The notes below the pieces were generated by a model. It was not told the origin of the DNA and did not search any database. It worked only from the letters and a program-made list of their open reading frames with translations. Shown here in pieces: positions 28,668 to 37,292 of a stretch of DNA of 64,000 bases. The stretch's first letter is position 1. Each line of letters begins with the position of its first letter. The stretch spans positions 1-64,000 of the forward strand of contig NZ_JHEP02000009.1 of the NCBI RefSeq assembly GCF_000657795.2. The letters run 5' to 3'. A program made the position numbers and the translations under genes. Source of the stretch: Bordetella pseudohinzii (GTDB taxonomy: Bacteria; Pseudomonadota; Gammaproteobacteria; Burkholderiales; Burkholderiaceae_B).

Positions 28668-29554
28668 GCGTGTACTCCTTGGGCTGCATTGGCCCATTGT
28701 TCGAATTCGGCGTGGCGTGCGAGCAGGCGCCGGGCCGTGTTGTAGAGGGGGGGATCGACCGGGCTGGGCTGGCCGGCGGCCAGGTCGGCCTCGCGCCGGC
28801 CGACGAGTTCCCGCGCCCGGGCGACGTCGTCGGGCTGCGGCGTGAAGACCGCATGGATCTGACTGACCTGCTCCGGGAAGGTCGCGCACTTGGACTTCAG
28901 GCCAAGCCGGCGCGCCCAGCGCAGGTCCGCCTCGAGCGCCTGGGCGTCGCGGAAATTGAACGGGCAGTCGATGGGCAGGCAGCCCGCCGCCGTGCAGTCG
29001 ACCAGGAAGCGCGCGCGCACCGCGTGCAGCTCCAGGCCGTCGGGAGCGCGTTCGGCCCCCAGGCTGGCGCTCAGGTCTTCGGCGGCCAGCAGGCAGGCCG
29101 AGACGCGCGGGCTGGCCGTCAGGATGTCGTAGGCGCGCACCAGCCCCAACGCGGACTCCAGCGTGGGGATGATCTCGGTGCGGCCGGCGGGCAGGCCCAG
29201 GGCCTGTTCGCGCGCCGTGATGGCGGCGTCCAGCGCGGCGATCTGCGCGGCGCTTTCGGCATGGGGCAGGAAGATGGCGTCGGGCGCGCCGGGCATCACG
29301 CCGTCCAGGTCGGCCAGGCCATCGGCGTCGAGCTTGTTGATGCGCACCGCGGCGACCACCCGGCGCTCGCGGCATTCGCGCATCAGCGCCACGATGCGCA
29401 GGCGGGCCGCCGGCCGGTCCTCGGGACGGGTGAACTCTTCCAGGTCGGCCACCAGGGCGTCGGCCCCGCCGTCCAGCCCGGCCAATTGGGCCCGGGCATC
29501 CAGGCCCGGGACGAACATCCAGCTGCGGCGCAGCGCAATGGGTCGCAGCGTCAT
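28664..29554 (-). CDS. HpcH/HpaI aldolase family, CitE-like lyase
   Basis: A 296-residue TIM-barrel protein. The start RRSWMFVPGLD is the CitE/malyl-CoA-lyase N-terminus with the conserved Arg. ALVADLEEFT, IPTLESALGL (metal Glu) and LAAEDLSASLG (metal Asp) follow. The family cleaves beta-hydroxyacyl-CoA esters such as citryl- or malyl-CoA using Mg2+. It overlaps the genes on both sides by 4 bases, so it is tightly coupled to the TRAP permease and the ThDP enzyme. Confidence 0.88.
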   Translation of the reverse strand: MTLRPIALRRSWMFVPGLDARAQLAGLDGGADALVADLEEFTRPEDRPAARLRIVALMRECRERRVVAAVRINKLDADGLADLDGVMPGAPDAIFLPHAESAAQIAALDAAITAREQALGLPAGRTEIIPTLESALGLVRAYDILTASPRVSACLLAAEDLSASLGAERAPDGLELHAVRARFLVDCTAAGCLPIDCPFNFRDAQALEADLRWARRLGLKSKCATFPEQVSQIHAVFTPQPDDVARARELVGRREADLAAGQPSPVDPPLYNTARRLLARHAEFEQWANAAQGVHA

Positions 29555-30834
29555 TGCACATGCCTCGGCAGGAAGAGCACCAGCTCGGGCACGAAGGTCA
29601 GCAGCAGCATGACGGCCGTCATGGCGAGCATCATCCAGGACAGCGGACGCAGGGTCTGCATCATGTTGATCCCGCCTATCTTGCAGGCCGCCATGAGATC
29701 CACGCCCACCGGAGGCGTGTTGGCGCCGATGGCCATGTTGATCGACAGCAGGATGCCGAAGTGCACCGGATCGATGTTGTAGTGGGCCAGCACGGGCATG
29801 ACGACGGGGGCCACGATGATGATGACCGGAATGGCTTCCATGAACGTGCCCAGCGCCAGCAGCACCACGGTCAGCACCAGCAGCACGGCGACCTTGCTGT
29901 CGGTCCAGTCGACCAGCAGCTGCGACAGGGCCTGAGGCACCTGTTCGGCGATCAGCACCCAGGCGAACAGGCCCGAGGCGCCGATGATGAGCAGGATGGA
30001 GGCGCTGCCTTCGCCAGTGGATTTCAGGCTTTCCCAGAGCGACTTCAGCGTCAGCGTGCGGTACCAGAAGAAACCGATCAGCAGCGCATAGACGATGGCG
30101 CTGGAGGCGGCTTCGGTCGCGGTGAACAGGCCGAAGCGGATGCCGCCGATGATGAGCACCGGCACCATCAGGGCGGGAATGGCGTCGATCAGGGCGGCGC
30201 GCAACTCGCCCCAGCTGAAGGGCTGGCCGCCGGCCCAATTGTGCTTGCGCGCCTGCCAGATGGCCACGCCGATCAGCGACAGGCCCAGGAGCAGGCCGGG
30301 CACGATGCCGGCCAGGAAGAGCTTGCCCACCGAGGTGTCGGTGATCGTGCCATAGACGATGAGCACGATGCTGGGCGGGATGATGGTCGAGGTGGCGCCG
30401 GCGCTGCCGACGAGCGCGCAGCTAAAGCCCTTGTCGTAGCCGCTGCGGGCCATGGCCGGCAGCAGCAGGCTGCCGATGGCCACCACGTCGGCCACGCCCG
30501 AGCCGGACAGCGCGCCGAACATCAGGCAGGCCAGCACGGCCACCACGGCCAGGCCGCCCTTGATGTCGCCGACGATGGCCGCGCACAGGCGCACGATGCG
30601 CTGGGTCAGGCCCGCGCCGTTCATAAGCTGGGCGGCGAGGATGAACAACGGAATGGCCAGCAGCGTGAAGCTGTCCAGGCCGGCGACGTATTGCTGGGCC
30701 GCGACCATCATGGGCGCGGCGTCGTAGACGGCCAGATAGGCCAGGCAGGCGAGCACCAGACCGAAGGCGATCGGCATGTCGATCAGCACGGTCAGTGTGA
30801 AAACGCCCATGAGAAAAAGGGCACCGGTAGACAT
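29551..30834 (-). CDS. dctM: TRAP transporter large membrane subunit
   Basis: A 427-residue DctM protein with about a dozen hydrophobic segments. FGALSGSGVADVVAIGSLLLPAM and the GSAGATSTIIPPSIVLIVYG core, plus a NTPPVGVDLMAACKI segment near residue 385, are TRAP-M hallmarks. It uses an ion gradient to import an organic acid delivered by DctP. The ATG at 30834 lies 4 bases after the dctQ stop. Confidence 0.94.
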   Translation of the reverse strand: MSTGALFLMGVFTLTVLIDMPIAFGLVLACLAYLAVYDAAPMMVAAQQYVAGLDSFTLLAIPLFILAAQLMNGAGLTQRIVRLCAAIVGDIKGGLAVVAVLACLMFGALSGSGVADVVAIGSLLLPAMARSGYDKGFSCALVGSAGATSTIIPPSIVLIVYGTITDTSVGKLFLAGIVPGLLLGLSLIGVAIWQARKHNWAGGQPFSWGELRAALIDAIPALMVPVLIIGGIRFGLFTATEAASSAIVYALLIGFFWYRTLTLKSLWESLKSTGEGSASILLIIGASGLFAWVLIAEQVPQALSQLLVDWTDSKVAVLLVLTVVLLALGTFMEAIPVIIIVAPVVMPVLAHYNIDPVHFGILLSINMAIGANTPPVGVDLMAACKIGGINMMQTLRPLSWMMLAMTAVMLLLTFVPELVLFLPRHVQ

Positions 30835-30838
30835 CTTG

Positions 30839-31312
30839 TTATTCCTTTGCGGGCGCGGGCTCGAACAATTGCGCCAGGTGCACGATGACGGTGATCGCGC
30901 AGGCGAAGGGCAGGGCGAGATAGACCGCGCCGGCCGACACATCCAGCGCCGGCAGCGTCTGGTCCATGGTCAGGTCGGCCAGTTCCCAGCCGGCATAGCC
31001 CAGGACGATGAGACCGACGATGACGAACACCTGGTTCAGGCGCTCGAAGAAATTGAGGACGCGCGGGCTGCGCACCACGAAGGGCAGCAGGCCGGCCATC
31101 AGGTGGGAACGTTCGAAACTGCAGGTGACGCCGCCGATGAAGGCGGACCAGACCAGGACCAGGCGGGGCAGTTCCTCGGCCCAGTGGGGAGTGGTGTGCG
31201 TGACGAAACGCGAAAAAACCACGTAGCTGATCAGGATCGCCAGCAAGGCCACCGCCAGGGCGGCGACGGCCTTGCTGATGCCCGACAGAATGACGGACAG
31301 TCGTTGGAGCAT
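30839..31312 (-). CDS. dctQ: TRAP transporter small membrane subunit
   Basis: A 157-residue protein with four hydrophobic segments, the size of DctQ subunits. HWAEELPRLVLVWSAFIGG matches the conserved W-x-EE-x-x-R motif between the first two helices. I chose the ATG at 31312, 2 bases beyond the dctP stop. It scaffolds DctM in the importer complex. Confidence 0.92.
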   Translation of the reverse strand: MLQRLSVILSGISKAVAALAVALLAILISYVVFSRFVTHTTPHWAEELPRLVLVWSAFIGGVTCSFERSHLMAGLLPFVVRSPRVLNFFERLNQVFVIVGLIVLGYAGWELADLTMDQTLPALDVSAGAVYLALPFACAITVIVHLAQLFEPAPAKE

Positions 31313-31314
31313 GT

Positions 31315-32301
31315 TTATTTCGCCTCGCGATACTTCTGGACCAGGCCCATCAACTCGGGGCCGTAGGCGGCGGAATAGGTCTTCCACACGGGCTGGACGG
31401 CGGCGGCGAACGGCGTCTTGTCGACCTCGTTGACCTGCATGCCCTTTTCCTTGAGCTGGGCGATGTATTGGGCATCGCTCTCGGTGATCATCTTGCGCTG
31501 CTCGTCGCGCCAGTGGTCGGCGGCGGCCTGGACCACTTTGCGGTCATCGGCGGAGATGCGGTTCCAGACCGACTTGGAGACGATCAGGTTGGCCGGGCCC
31601 CAGACGTGGCCGGTCAGCGACAGATACTTCTGCACTTCGAAGAAGGACGAGGTGTAGATGATGGACAGCGGGTTCTCCTGCGCATCGAAGACCTTCTGCT
31701 GCAGGGCCGAGTACAGTTCGCCGAAGGCCAGCGGGGCCGGGTTGGCGCCCAGGGCGCTGAAGGTGTCCAGGCGCATCTTGTCGGGCGTGACACGGGTCTT
31801 CAGGCCGTTCAGGTCGGCCGGCGCGTTGATCGGGCCGCGGTTGTTGGTCAGATGGCGGAAGCCGTTCTCCCACCACGACAGGATGACCAGGTTTTTCTTC
31901 TCGGCCAGCTTGGCCAGCGCCGCGCCCAGCTCGCCGTCATAGGCGCGATAGGCCTGGGCCGCGGTGTTCCAGGTGTAGGGCAGCTCGACGATGCCGAACT
32001 TGGGCTCGATGGGCTGCAGCGAACCCGAACCGATGATGGCCGCGCCCTGGCTGCCGATTTGCAGGCCTTCGAGCATGGTCTTCTCATTGCCCAGCTGGCC
32101 GCTCGGGAAGAGGATGAAGTTCACGCGGCCATGGGTCTTTTCCTTGACCTCGGCGGCAAAGCCTTCGGCGGCCTTGTTCCAGCTATGGCTGGGCGCGAGC
32201 ACATGGCCGAGCTTGACATCCAGGGCGTGGGCGGCGGGGATGGCCGCCAGCGCCAGGCCGGCGCCGGCCACGAGAGAACGGAAGATACGGGTTAGCTGCA
32301 T
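31315..32301 (-). CDS. dctP: TRAP transporter periplasmic binding protein
   Basis: A 328-residue DctP-family protein. A signal peptide of about 26 residues ends IPAAHA-L. VKLGHVLAPSHSWNKAAEGFA opens the mature part and LNGLKTRVTP (about residue 170) holds the family Arg that contacts the substrate carboxylate. It is the first gene of the operon and starts behind AAGGTG. The ligand is probably a carboxylate, possibly carrying an amide or ureido group given the downstream amidohydrolase. Confidence 0.93.
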   Translation of the reverse strand: MQLTRIFRSLVAGAGLALAAIPAAHALDVKLGHVLAPSHSWNKAAEGFAAEVKEKTHGRVNFILFPSGQLGNEKTMLEGLQIGSQGAAIIGSGSLQPIEPKFGIVELPYTWNTAAQAYRAYDGELGAALAKLAEKKNLVILSWWENGFRHLTNNRGPINAPADLNGLKTRVTPDKMRLDTFSALGANPAPLAFGELYSALQQKVFDAQENPLSIIYTSSFFEVQKYLSLTGHVWGPANLIVSKSVWNRISADDRKVVQAAADHWRDEQRKMITESDAQYIAQLKEKGMQVNEVDKTPFAAAVQPVWKTYSAAYGPELMGLVQKYREAK

Positions 32302-32441
32302 GTTTCACCTTGGAATGTTGTGGCGGGTCCCCGCGAGGGGCCGTGCCGTCGGCCGGAACCGCCGGCGCAAACGGGCCCCGGCGCCTTTGTTGGCGCCTGT
32401 CGGGCAATACGGAAAAACGGTGGGAGAGGGTCAGTCTGTCG

Positions 32442-33167
32442 TCATCGGATGGGCCCGCTGCCGAAGTCTTCGCGCAGACGCGCCAGGATGCCGACCAGAT
32501 GGTCGTGCATGGCGTGGCGGGCGCGGATGGGGTCACGCTCGGTGATGGCCTCGAGGATGCGCTCGTGCTCGTCGCGCGCGGCGCTCCAGACCCGGGTCGT
32601 CACGAAATGGGTTTCCAGGCGGCTGAAGACCGGGCTGATGGTGCTCAGATGCCAGATATGCGAGATGGCGGCGGCCAGGGCGGCGTTGCCGCAGGCCGCG
32701 GCGATCGCGCCGTGAAACGCCTGGTCATGCAGGCTGGGGCTTTCGGTCAGCGACATGGCCTCATGGGCGGCGCGGATGGCGGCGATCTGGGCGGCCGAGG
32801 CTTTCTGGGCGGCCAGCGCCGCGCACTCGGGCTCCAGCAGCAGCCGGGTATCCAGCAGGTCGAAGGGGCCGATGTCGGTGCGCTCGGCGCCGTGGGAGGC
32901 GGACTGCGCGCTGCCGTACTGGCCGTCCTCGCGCGGGGCGCAGACGAAAACCCCCGTGCCCACGCGGACCTCCACATAGCCTTCGATTTCCAGCGCGATC
33001 AAGGCTTCGCGCACCGAGGCGCGGCTGACCTGCAACTGTTCGGCCAGGTCGCGCTCGGCGGGCAGCCGGCCGCCAGCGGCGAAGTCGCCCGCGCGTATGC
33101 GGCTGGCGATCTGGTCGGCAATCATGCGATAGAGGCGGGTGGGAGCAACCGCTTGGAAAATAGCCAT
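32442..33167 (-). CDS. FadR-subfamily GntR transcriptional regulator
   Basis: A 241-residue regulator. The winged helix-turn-helix at about residues 10-75 has GGRLPAERDLAEQLQVSRASVREAL and VRVGTGVFV for the wing. The C-terminal FCD ligand domain (about 95-225) has helices with HDQAFHGAIAAACGN and the metal His positions. FCD regulators answer to organic acids. It sits 140 bases upstream of dctP on the same strand and is the obvious local regulator of the TRAP-linked operon. Confidence 0.92.
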   Translation of the reverse strand: MAIFQAVAPTRLYRMIADQIASRIRAGDFAAGGRLPAERDLAEQLQVSRASVREALIALEIEGYVEVRVGTGVFVCAPREDGQYGSAQSASHGAERTDIGPFDLLDTRLLLEPECAALAAQKASAAQIAAIRAAHEAMSLTESPSLHDQAFHGAIAAACGNAALAAAISHIWHLSTISPVFSRLETHFVTTRVWSAARDEHERILEAITERDPIRARHAMHDHLVGILARLREDFGSGPIR

Positions 33168-33191
33168 TCTGTCTGGGTATCCGGTGGCCGA

Positions 33192-33213
33192 GTGGTCAGG
33201 CCACTGGACTATA
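33192..33213 (-). promoter_or_regulatory. Promoter/operator candidate of the GntR gene
   Basis: On the minus strand TATAGT (33208-33213) matches five of six bases of the -10 consensus. Just downstream GTGGTCAGGCCAC (33192-33204) is an imperfect palindrome whose GTGG and CCAC arms are exact. It sits 25 bases before the regulator ATG, where a bound repressor would block transcription. The -35 region is weak. Confidence 0.4.
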
Positions 33214-33265
33214 CCGGACTGCCGGCCGTAAAAAAATCATCAAGAACAGGATCTAGGGAAAACCA

Positions 33266-33643
33266 CTAGGCGCGCTTGAGCTGGTCCCGCAGGACTTCGA
33301 ACAGCACCTCGGCGTTGCTGTGTTCGCCGTCGCGCGAGGCATAGACCAGGGTCAGGCGCCGGCCGGCGGCGGCCTGGAGCAGGGCCTGCATCCCCGCCTG
33401 CTGCTCGGCCTGGGCCAGTTCGTGCCGGTAGGCCTTGCGGAAGTCGCCCCAGAGGGCGGGGTCATGGCAATAGGCCTTGCGCGCGGCTTCGCTGGGCGCG
33501 AGCGACTTGGCCCACTCGTCCAGCTTGAGCGTGTCCTTGGAGCGGCCCCGTGGCCAAAGACGGTCGACCAGGACACGGTATCCGTCCTCGGGCGCCGCGG
33601 CCTCGTAGGCGCGCTTCATGACGATGTCCTTGGGCTTGCGCAT
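33266..33643 (-). CDS. DUF488 family protein
   Basis: A 125-residue protein of the DUF488 (YeaO-like) family. YRVLVDRLWPRGRSKD is the family signature and CHDPALWGDFRKAY and LVYASRDGEHSNA complete it. AGGAGA precedes the ATG. The family function is unproven. It lies between the antiporter gene's terminator and the GntR gene. Confidence 0.93.
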   Translation of the reverse strand: MRKPKDIVMKRAYEAAAPEDGYRVLVDRLWPRGRSKDTLKLDEWAKSLAPSEAARKAYCHDPALWGDFRKAYRHELAQAEQQAGMQALLQAAAGRRLTLVYASRDGEHSNAEVLFEVLRDQLKRA

Positions 33644-33663
33644 GGCTGTCTCCTGCCGGAATG

Positions 33664-33691
33664 AAAAAGGGCGGACCCGTCGGGTCCGCCC
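33664..33691 (-). terminator. Rho-independent terminator after the antiporter gene
   Basis: GGGCGGACCC (33669-33678) and GGGTCCGCCC (33682-33691) form a perfect 10-bp stem. On the minus strand it is followed by TTTTT. It lies 29 bases beyond the antiporter stop. Confidence 0.9.
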
Positions 33692-33719
33692 TGAGCAGGG
33701 CCTGCCTGGGCCCGGGATG

Positions 33720-35420
33720 TCAGTGTGCCAGCATCATGGCGAAGTAGCCAAACACCGTGAGCAGCACGCCCGAGACCGCGTAGCCCACCGGGAAGCCCAG
33801 CCAGGGAACGCTGGAGCCGACTTCCTTGGCGGCTTCGCGCGCGGGCCCGGAGTGGCTGCGCGCGCCGGCGGTGGCCCCCATCAGCAGGGCCGGGTTGATC
33901 TTCATGATGTGAAAGCCGATGGCCCACACAATGATCGGCGGGATGGTCGAGGCCAGGAAGCCGACGATGAAGATCTTCAGGGCGATGGCGCCAGTGAGCT
34001 GGGTGAGCAACTCGGCGCCGGCATTGATGCCCACAATCGCCACGAAGCCGATCAGCCCGAGATCCTCCAGGATGTTGCGCGCGGCGTTTGGCGTATTGCC
34101 GAAGAAGCGCAGGCGCGACGAAATGGAGGACACGATGATGCCCGACAGCAGCAGACCGCCGGCATTGCCCAGGCCCACGGCGGCGCCGAAGGCCGGTACC
34201 TCGATCAGGCCGATCAGGAAGCCCAGGATCATGCCGGCCGACAGGGTCAGCAGGTCGGTGGCCGAGCTGTGCCGCGCGATCACGCCGAAGATCTGGCCCG
34301 CCTTGTCCACAGCCGTCTGCAGGCCGGTGACAAAGAGCACATCGCGCTTTTGCAGCTTGGTTTCCAGGCCCATGGGGATGGGCACGCCGCCGCGCTCGAT
34401 GCGCTGCAGCTGGATCTGGCCGGCCAGCGGATGGCTGCGGAACTCCTTGAGCGGGATGTTCATGGTTTCCTTGTTCATCACCAGGATCTCAGCTTGATCC
34501 AGCGGGATGTTCAAGGCCTTGGCATCCGGCACTTCGGGGCCGATCACGCCCATGTTCGCGGTCATGGACTCCAGATTGCCGCCCAGGGCCACCACGTCGT
34601 CTTTCTGCAGCACGGTCTTCTCGTCGGCGCCCAGCAGCTGGCCGCCGCGCTCCACGTTGACGACCTGGTACTCCGGAAAGCGGGCGCGGAACTCCTTGAT
34701 GGTCTTGCCCACGGGGGCATCGTTGACCACCCGGTAGGCGCGCACGTCGAAAGGATGGAAGGCGGTGATGCCGGCGTCATCGACGTTGGGCACGCCATGT
34801 TCTTTTTCGAACTGCAGCGCGGCTTCCTTGGCGTTCACGCCCCAGATGCGAGGCAGGTATTTGCACAACAGGATGATGCCGACCGTGCCCCAGATATAGG
34901 TGATGCCATAGGACAGGGCAATCATGGCATCGACCTGTTCCTTGGTCATGCCCTCATGGAGCGCCAGCGTGCCCGAGGAGATGGCCTGTTCGGCCGAGCC
35001 GATGGCCGCCGACATGGTCTGCGAGCCCGCCAGCATGCCGCCGGCCGCGCCCTGGGGCAGGCCGAAGAACTGCGCGCCGAGGACCACGATGGCCAGGCCC
35101 AGCACGGGGGCGATGATGGCCAGGATGGCGTAGTTGATGGAGTCCTTGTTCAGGGCATTGATGAAGGACGGACCCACGCGCAGGCCGACCCCATACATGA
35201 ACAGGTAGTAAAGCAGCGATTTGGCGAAGTCATCGAGGTGGAACTTCACGCCGAAGCTTGCGCCGAGCGTGGCCAGCAGGCATCCCACCACGATGGCCGC
35301 GGCCACCGAACCCAGGCCGTAGCCCTTGATGCTGAACTTGCCCACCCAGACCGACAAGCCGATGGTCAGAAAGAGCAGGATATACGGATTGTCCGCGAGA
35401 AACTGCATTGCTGAGTGCAT
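33720..35420 (-). CDS. AspT/YidE-family aspartate:alanine-type antiporter
   Basis: A 566-residue inner-membrane protein of the AAE exchanger family. It has the usual duplicated membrane domain (about 5-165 and 385-560) split by two RCK_C-like cytosolic domains (about 205-370). GSQTMSAAIGSAEQA and GATAGARSHSGPA are the two AspT-type signature loops. GGAG precedes the ATG. Known members swap aspartate for alanine to make proton-motive force. Here it lies directly downstream of gadB (83-base gap), so glutamate/GABA exchange is a reasonable guess. Confidence 0.9.
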   Translation of the reverse strand: MHSAMQFLADNPYILLFLTIGLSVWVGKFSIKGYGLGSVAAAIVVGCLLATLGASFGVKFHLDDFAKSLLYYLFMYGVGLRVGPSFINALNKDSINYAILAIIAPVLGLAIVVLGAQFFGLPQGAAGGMLAGSQTMSAAIGSAEQAISSGTLALHEGMTKEQVDAMIALSYGITYIWGTVGIILLCKYLPRIWGVNAKEAALQFEKEHGVPNVDDAGITAFHPFDVRAYRVVNDAPVGKTIKEFRARFPEYQVVNVERGGQLLGADEKTVLQKDDVVALGGNLESMTANMGVIGPEVPDAKALNIPLDQAEILVMNKETMNIPLKEFRSHPLAGQIQLQRIERGGVPIPMGLETKLQKRDVLFVTGLQTAVDKAGQIFGVIARHSSATDLLTLSAGMILGFLIGLIEVPAFGAAVGLGNAGGLLLSGIIVSSISSRLRFFGNTPNAARNILEDLGLIGFVAIVGINAGAELLTQLTGAIALKIFIVGFLASTIPPIIVWAIGFHIMKINPALLMGATAGARSHSGPAREAAKEVGSSVPWLGFPVGYAVSGVLLTVFGYFAMMLAH

Positions 35421-35503
35421 AGGGCGCTCCAGGTAGCATCCAAGCCAACGGCAACGCGCGCCAGTGGCGCGCGTTGCGCATCATGCAAACAACACGGCCG
35501 GCA

Positions 35504-36883
35504 TCAGCACTTGGCCGCTGTCGACTTTTCGTCCGCATGGCCATGCAGCTTCGGCGGCGTGGCGGTGCCGCCATGCTGCTCCAGCCACTTGCATGCGTTG
35601 ATGATGTCGTCGGCCAGCTTCATCGACACGTTGTGATTGATGTGCGGACGCACCACCACGCGCAGACTGTTGACCGATTCGGCGTTGGGCGGCATCTGGT
35701 AAGCCGACAGCACCCAGCCCTTTTCGCGCACCTTGTTCGAGACATCGAACTCGCTGAACTTCTTCACCTTCTTGTCCAGCGTCACGGCCACGACCGGGAT
35801 GCGCTGGGTGTCGTTCATGATGGTGAAGTAGCCGCTGTCGACCAGGCGCTGGCGCAGGGCCACGGCATTGTCCAGCGTACGCTGCATGATGCGCTTATAG
35901 CCTTCGAAGCCCAGGCGCAGGAACTGGTAGTACTGCACCGCGACCTGCATGGAGTTGCGGCTGAAGTTCAGCGTTGCGGTCGGCATTTCACCGCCCAGGT
36001 AGTTGACGTAGAACACCAGGTCTTCATTGAAGATCTTGCGCTCGCGGAACACCACCCATCCCAGGCCCGGGGGCGTCAGGCCGTATTTGTGGCCGGACGC
36101 ATTGATGGACTGCACGCGCGGCAGGCGGAAGTCCCACTTGTAGTCAGGGTAGAGGAAGGGGTTGACGAAGCCGCCCGAGGCGCCGTCGATGTGCATCGGG
36201 ATGGAGATGCCCGTCTTCTTCTCGTAGGCGTCGAGCCAGTCATGGATGCCCTGGATGTCGTCATCCTCGCCGGTGAAGGTCTGGCCGGCGATGGCCACCA
36301 CGGCGATGGTGTTCTCGTCGACGTATTTGTCCAGTTCTTCGGCGGTCAGGGTGTACTGGCCGGGCTTGAGCGGCACGATGCGCGGTTCGACATCGAAGTA
36401 GCGCAGGAATTTCTTCCATACGATCTGCACATTGCCGCCGGTCACCATATTGGGGCGCGAAGCGTCCTTGCCTTCCTTCTGGCGGCGCTGGCGCCAATTC
36501 CATTTGTGGGCCAGGCCCGCCAGCATGCACGCCTCGGACGAGCCGACGGTGGCCGTGCCATAGGGTTCGACGCCCTTGGGGCCGTTCCACAGCTCGTGCA
36601 GCCATTTGACCATGCGCGTTTCCATGGCGAACAGCTGCGGATACATGTCATGGTCGATGTAGTTCTTGAACATGTTCTGGTGCGCCACCGACCGGGCCTC
36701 GGGCTCGGCATAGGTGGTCACGAAAGACGACATGTTCAGCATCGGGTTGGTGTCGGTCCACTCGTCGCTGAGGACCAGGGCCTGGGCCGCCCGCGAGCTC
36801 ATCCCCATCTTGGGGAAATGGTCCTCGGGGACTTCGAAATTGAACTGGTCATACGGGGTCAAGAGATCAGGGGATTGGCTCAT
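35504..36883 (-). CDS. gadB: Glutamate decarboxylase
   Basis: A 459-residue PLP enzyme that turns glutamate into GABA and CO2, using up a proton. GTATVGSSEACMLAGLA binds the phosphate, HIDGASGGFVNPF carries the PLP-ring Asp, and SGHKYGL holds the Schiff-base Lys266. Length and motifs match E. coli GadB. GGAGA stands 8 bases before the ATG at 36883; the ATG 24 bases upstream is less likely. It is followed by the antiporter gene, which suggests an acid-resistance pair. Confidence 0.95.
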   Translation of the reverse strand: MSQSPDLLTPYDQFNFEVPEDHFPKMGMSSRAAQALVLSDEWTDTNPMLNMSSFVTTYAEPEARSVAHQNMFKNYIDHDMYPQLFAMETRMVKWLHELWNGPKGVEPYGTATVGSSEACMLAGLAHKWNWRQRRQKEGKDASRPNMVTGGNVQIVWKKFLRYFDVEPRIVPLKPGQYTLTAEELDKYVDENTIAVVAIAGQTFTGEDDDIQGIHDWLDAYEKKTGISIPMHIDGASGGFVNPFLYPDYKWDFRLPRVQSINASGHKYGLTPPGLGWVVFRERKIFNEDLVFYVNYLGGEMPTATLNFSRNSMQVAVQYYQFLRLGFEGYKRIMQRTLDNAVALRQRLVDSGYFTIMNDTQRIPVVAVTLDKKVKKFSEFDVSNKVREKGWVLSAYQMPPNAESVNSLRVVVRPHINHNVSMKLADDIINACKWLEQHGGTATPPKLHGHADEKSTAAKC

Positions 36884-37292
36884 GCTCGATTCTCCGAAAA
36901 GACACACGCTCTACGATTTGGGGCTGCCTGGCCTGAGCCACGGCAGAAATTCCTGGTCACGTCCGAGGAGGACAGGCCAGGGCCAGGCTTGAAAAGGCTT
37001 AGTTGCGAAGACAGAGGGCGGGGATGGCAGGCGGCGGCGCGGCCGAGGCGCCGTAGGGGGCAAGGCAGAACAAGGCAAGCGCGCTGACTTTCATAGGGTA
37101 GTGCTCACATAAACAATTTATGCAAACCGCTGCCCTTGATCCGGGCAACGGGCCCCAATGACTTGCGTTTTTCCTGCGGTGGCGCGGTGACGGGCATCGC
37201 GCCGGGTACCGTTGCGGTACCAATTTATTGATGATGCCTGATGTTCGAAATGATAACAACTGTGCCGCGTTTTTGTTACGACTTTTGCAATG
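36884..37292. other. Intergenic region upstream of gadB
   Basis: This 409-base region separates the MFS gene from gadB. It has an A+T-rich part at 37090-37135 and 37220-37290 suited to a promoter. GGTACC occurs twice (37205-37210, 37216-37221) around GTTGC; since GGTACC is its own complement the pair can act as a direct or inverted repeat. No confident promoter pair was found. Confidence 0.45.
36999..37094 (-). CDS. Possible 31-residue small protein or leader peptide upstream of gadB
   Basis: An ATG at 37094 opens a 31-codon frame. The product begins MKVSALALFCLAPYGASAA, which looks like a signal peptide, followed by a Pro-rich end. It lies in the 5' region of gadB on the same strand. No Shine-Dalgarno sequence is visible, and a frame this short can arise by chance, so this is a weak call. 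Confidence 0.2.
   Translation of the reverse strand: MKVSALALFCLAPYGASAAPPPAIPALCLRN

Noticed and set aside
28668-29561. N-terminal extension of the ThDP-enzyme frame
   Set aside because: It runs over the CitE-like gene in another frame and has the composition of a shadow. AAGGAG and the conserved enzyme N-terminus place the start at 28667.
33664-33691. Bidirectional terminator also serving the DUF488 gene
   Set aside because: The DUF488 gene starts, not ends, beside it, and only the minus strand downstream of the antiporter gene has the T-run.
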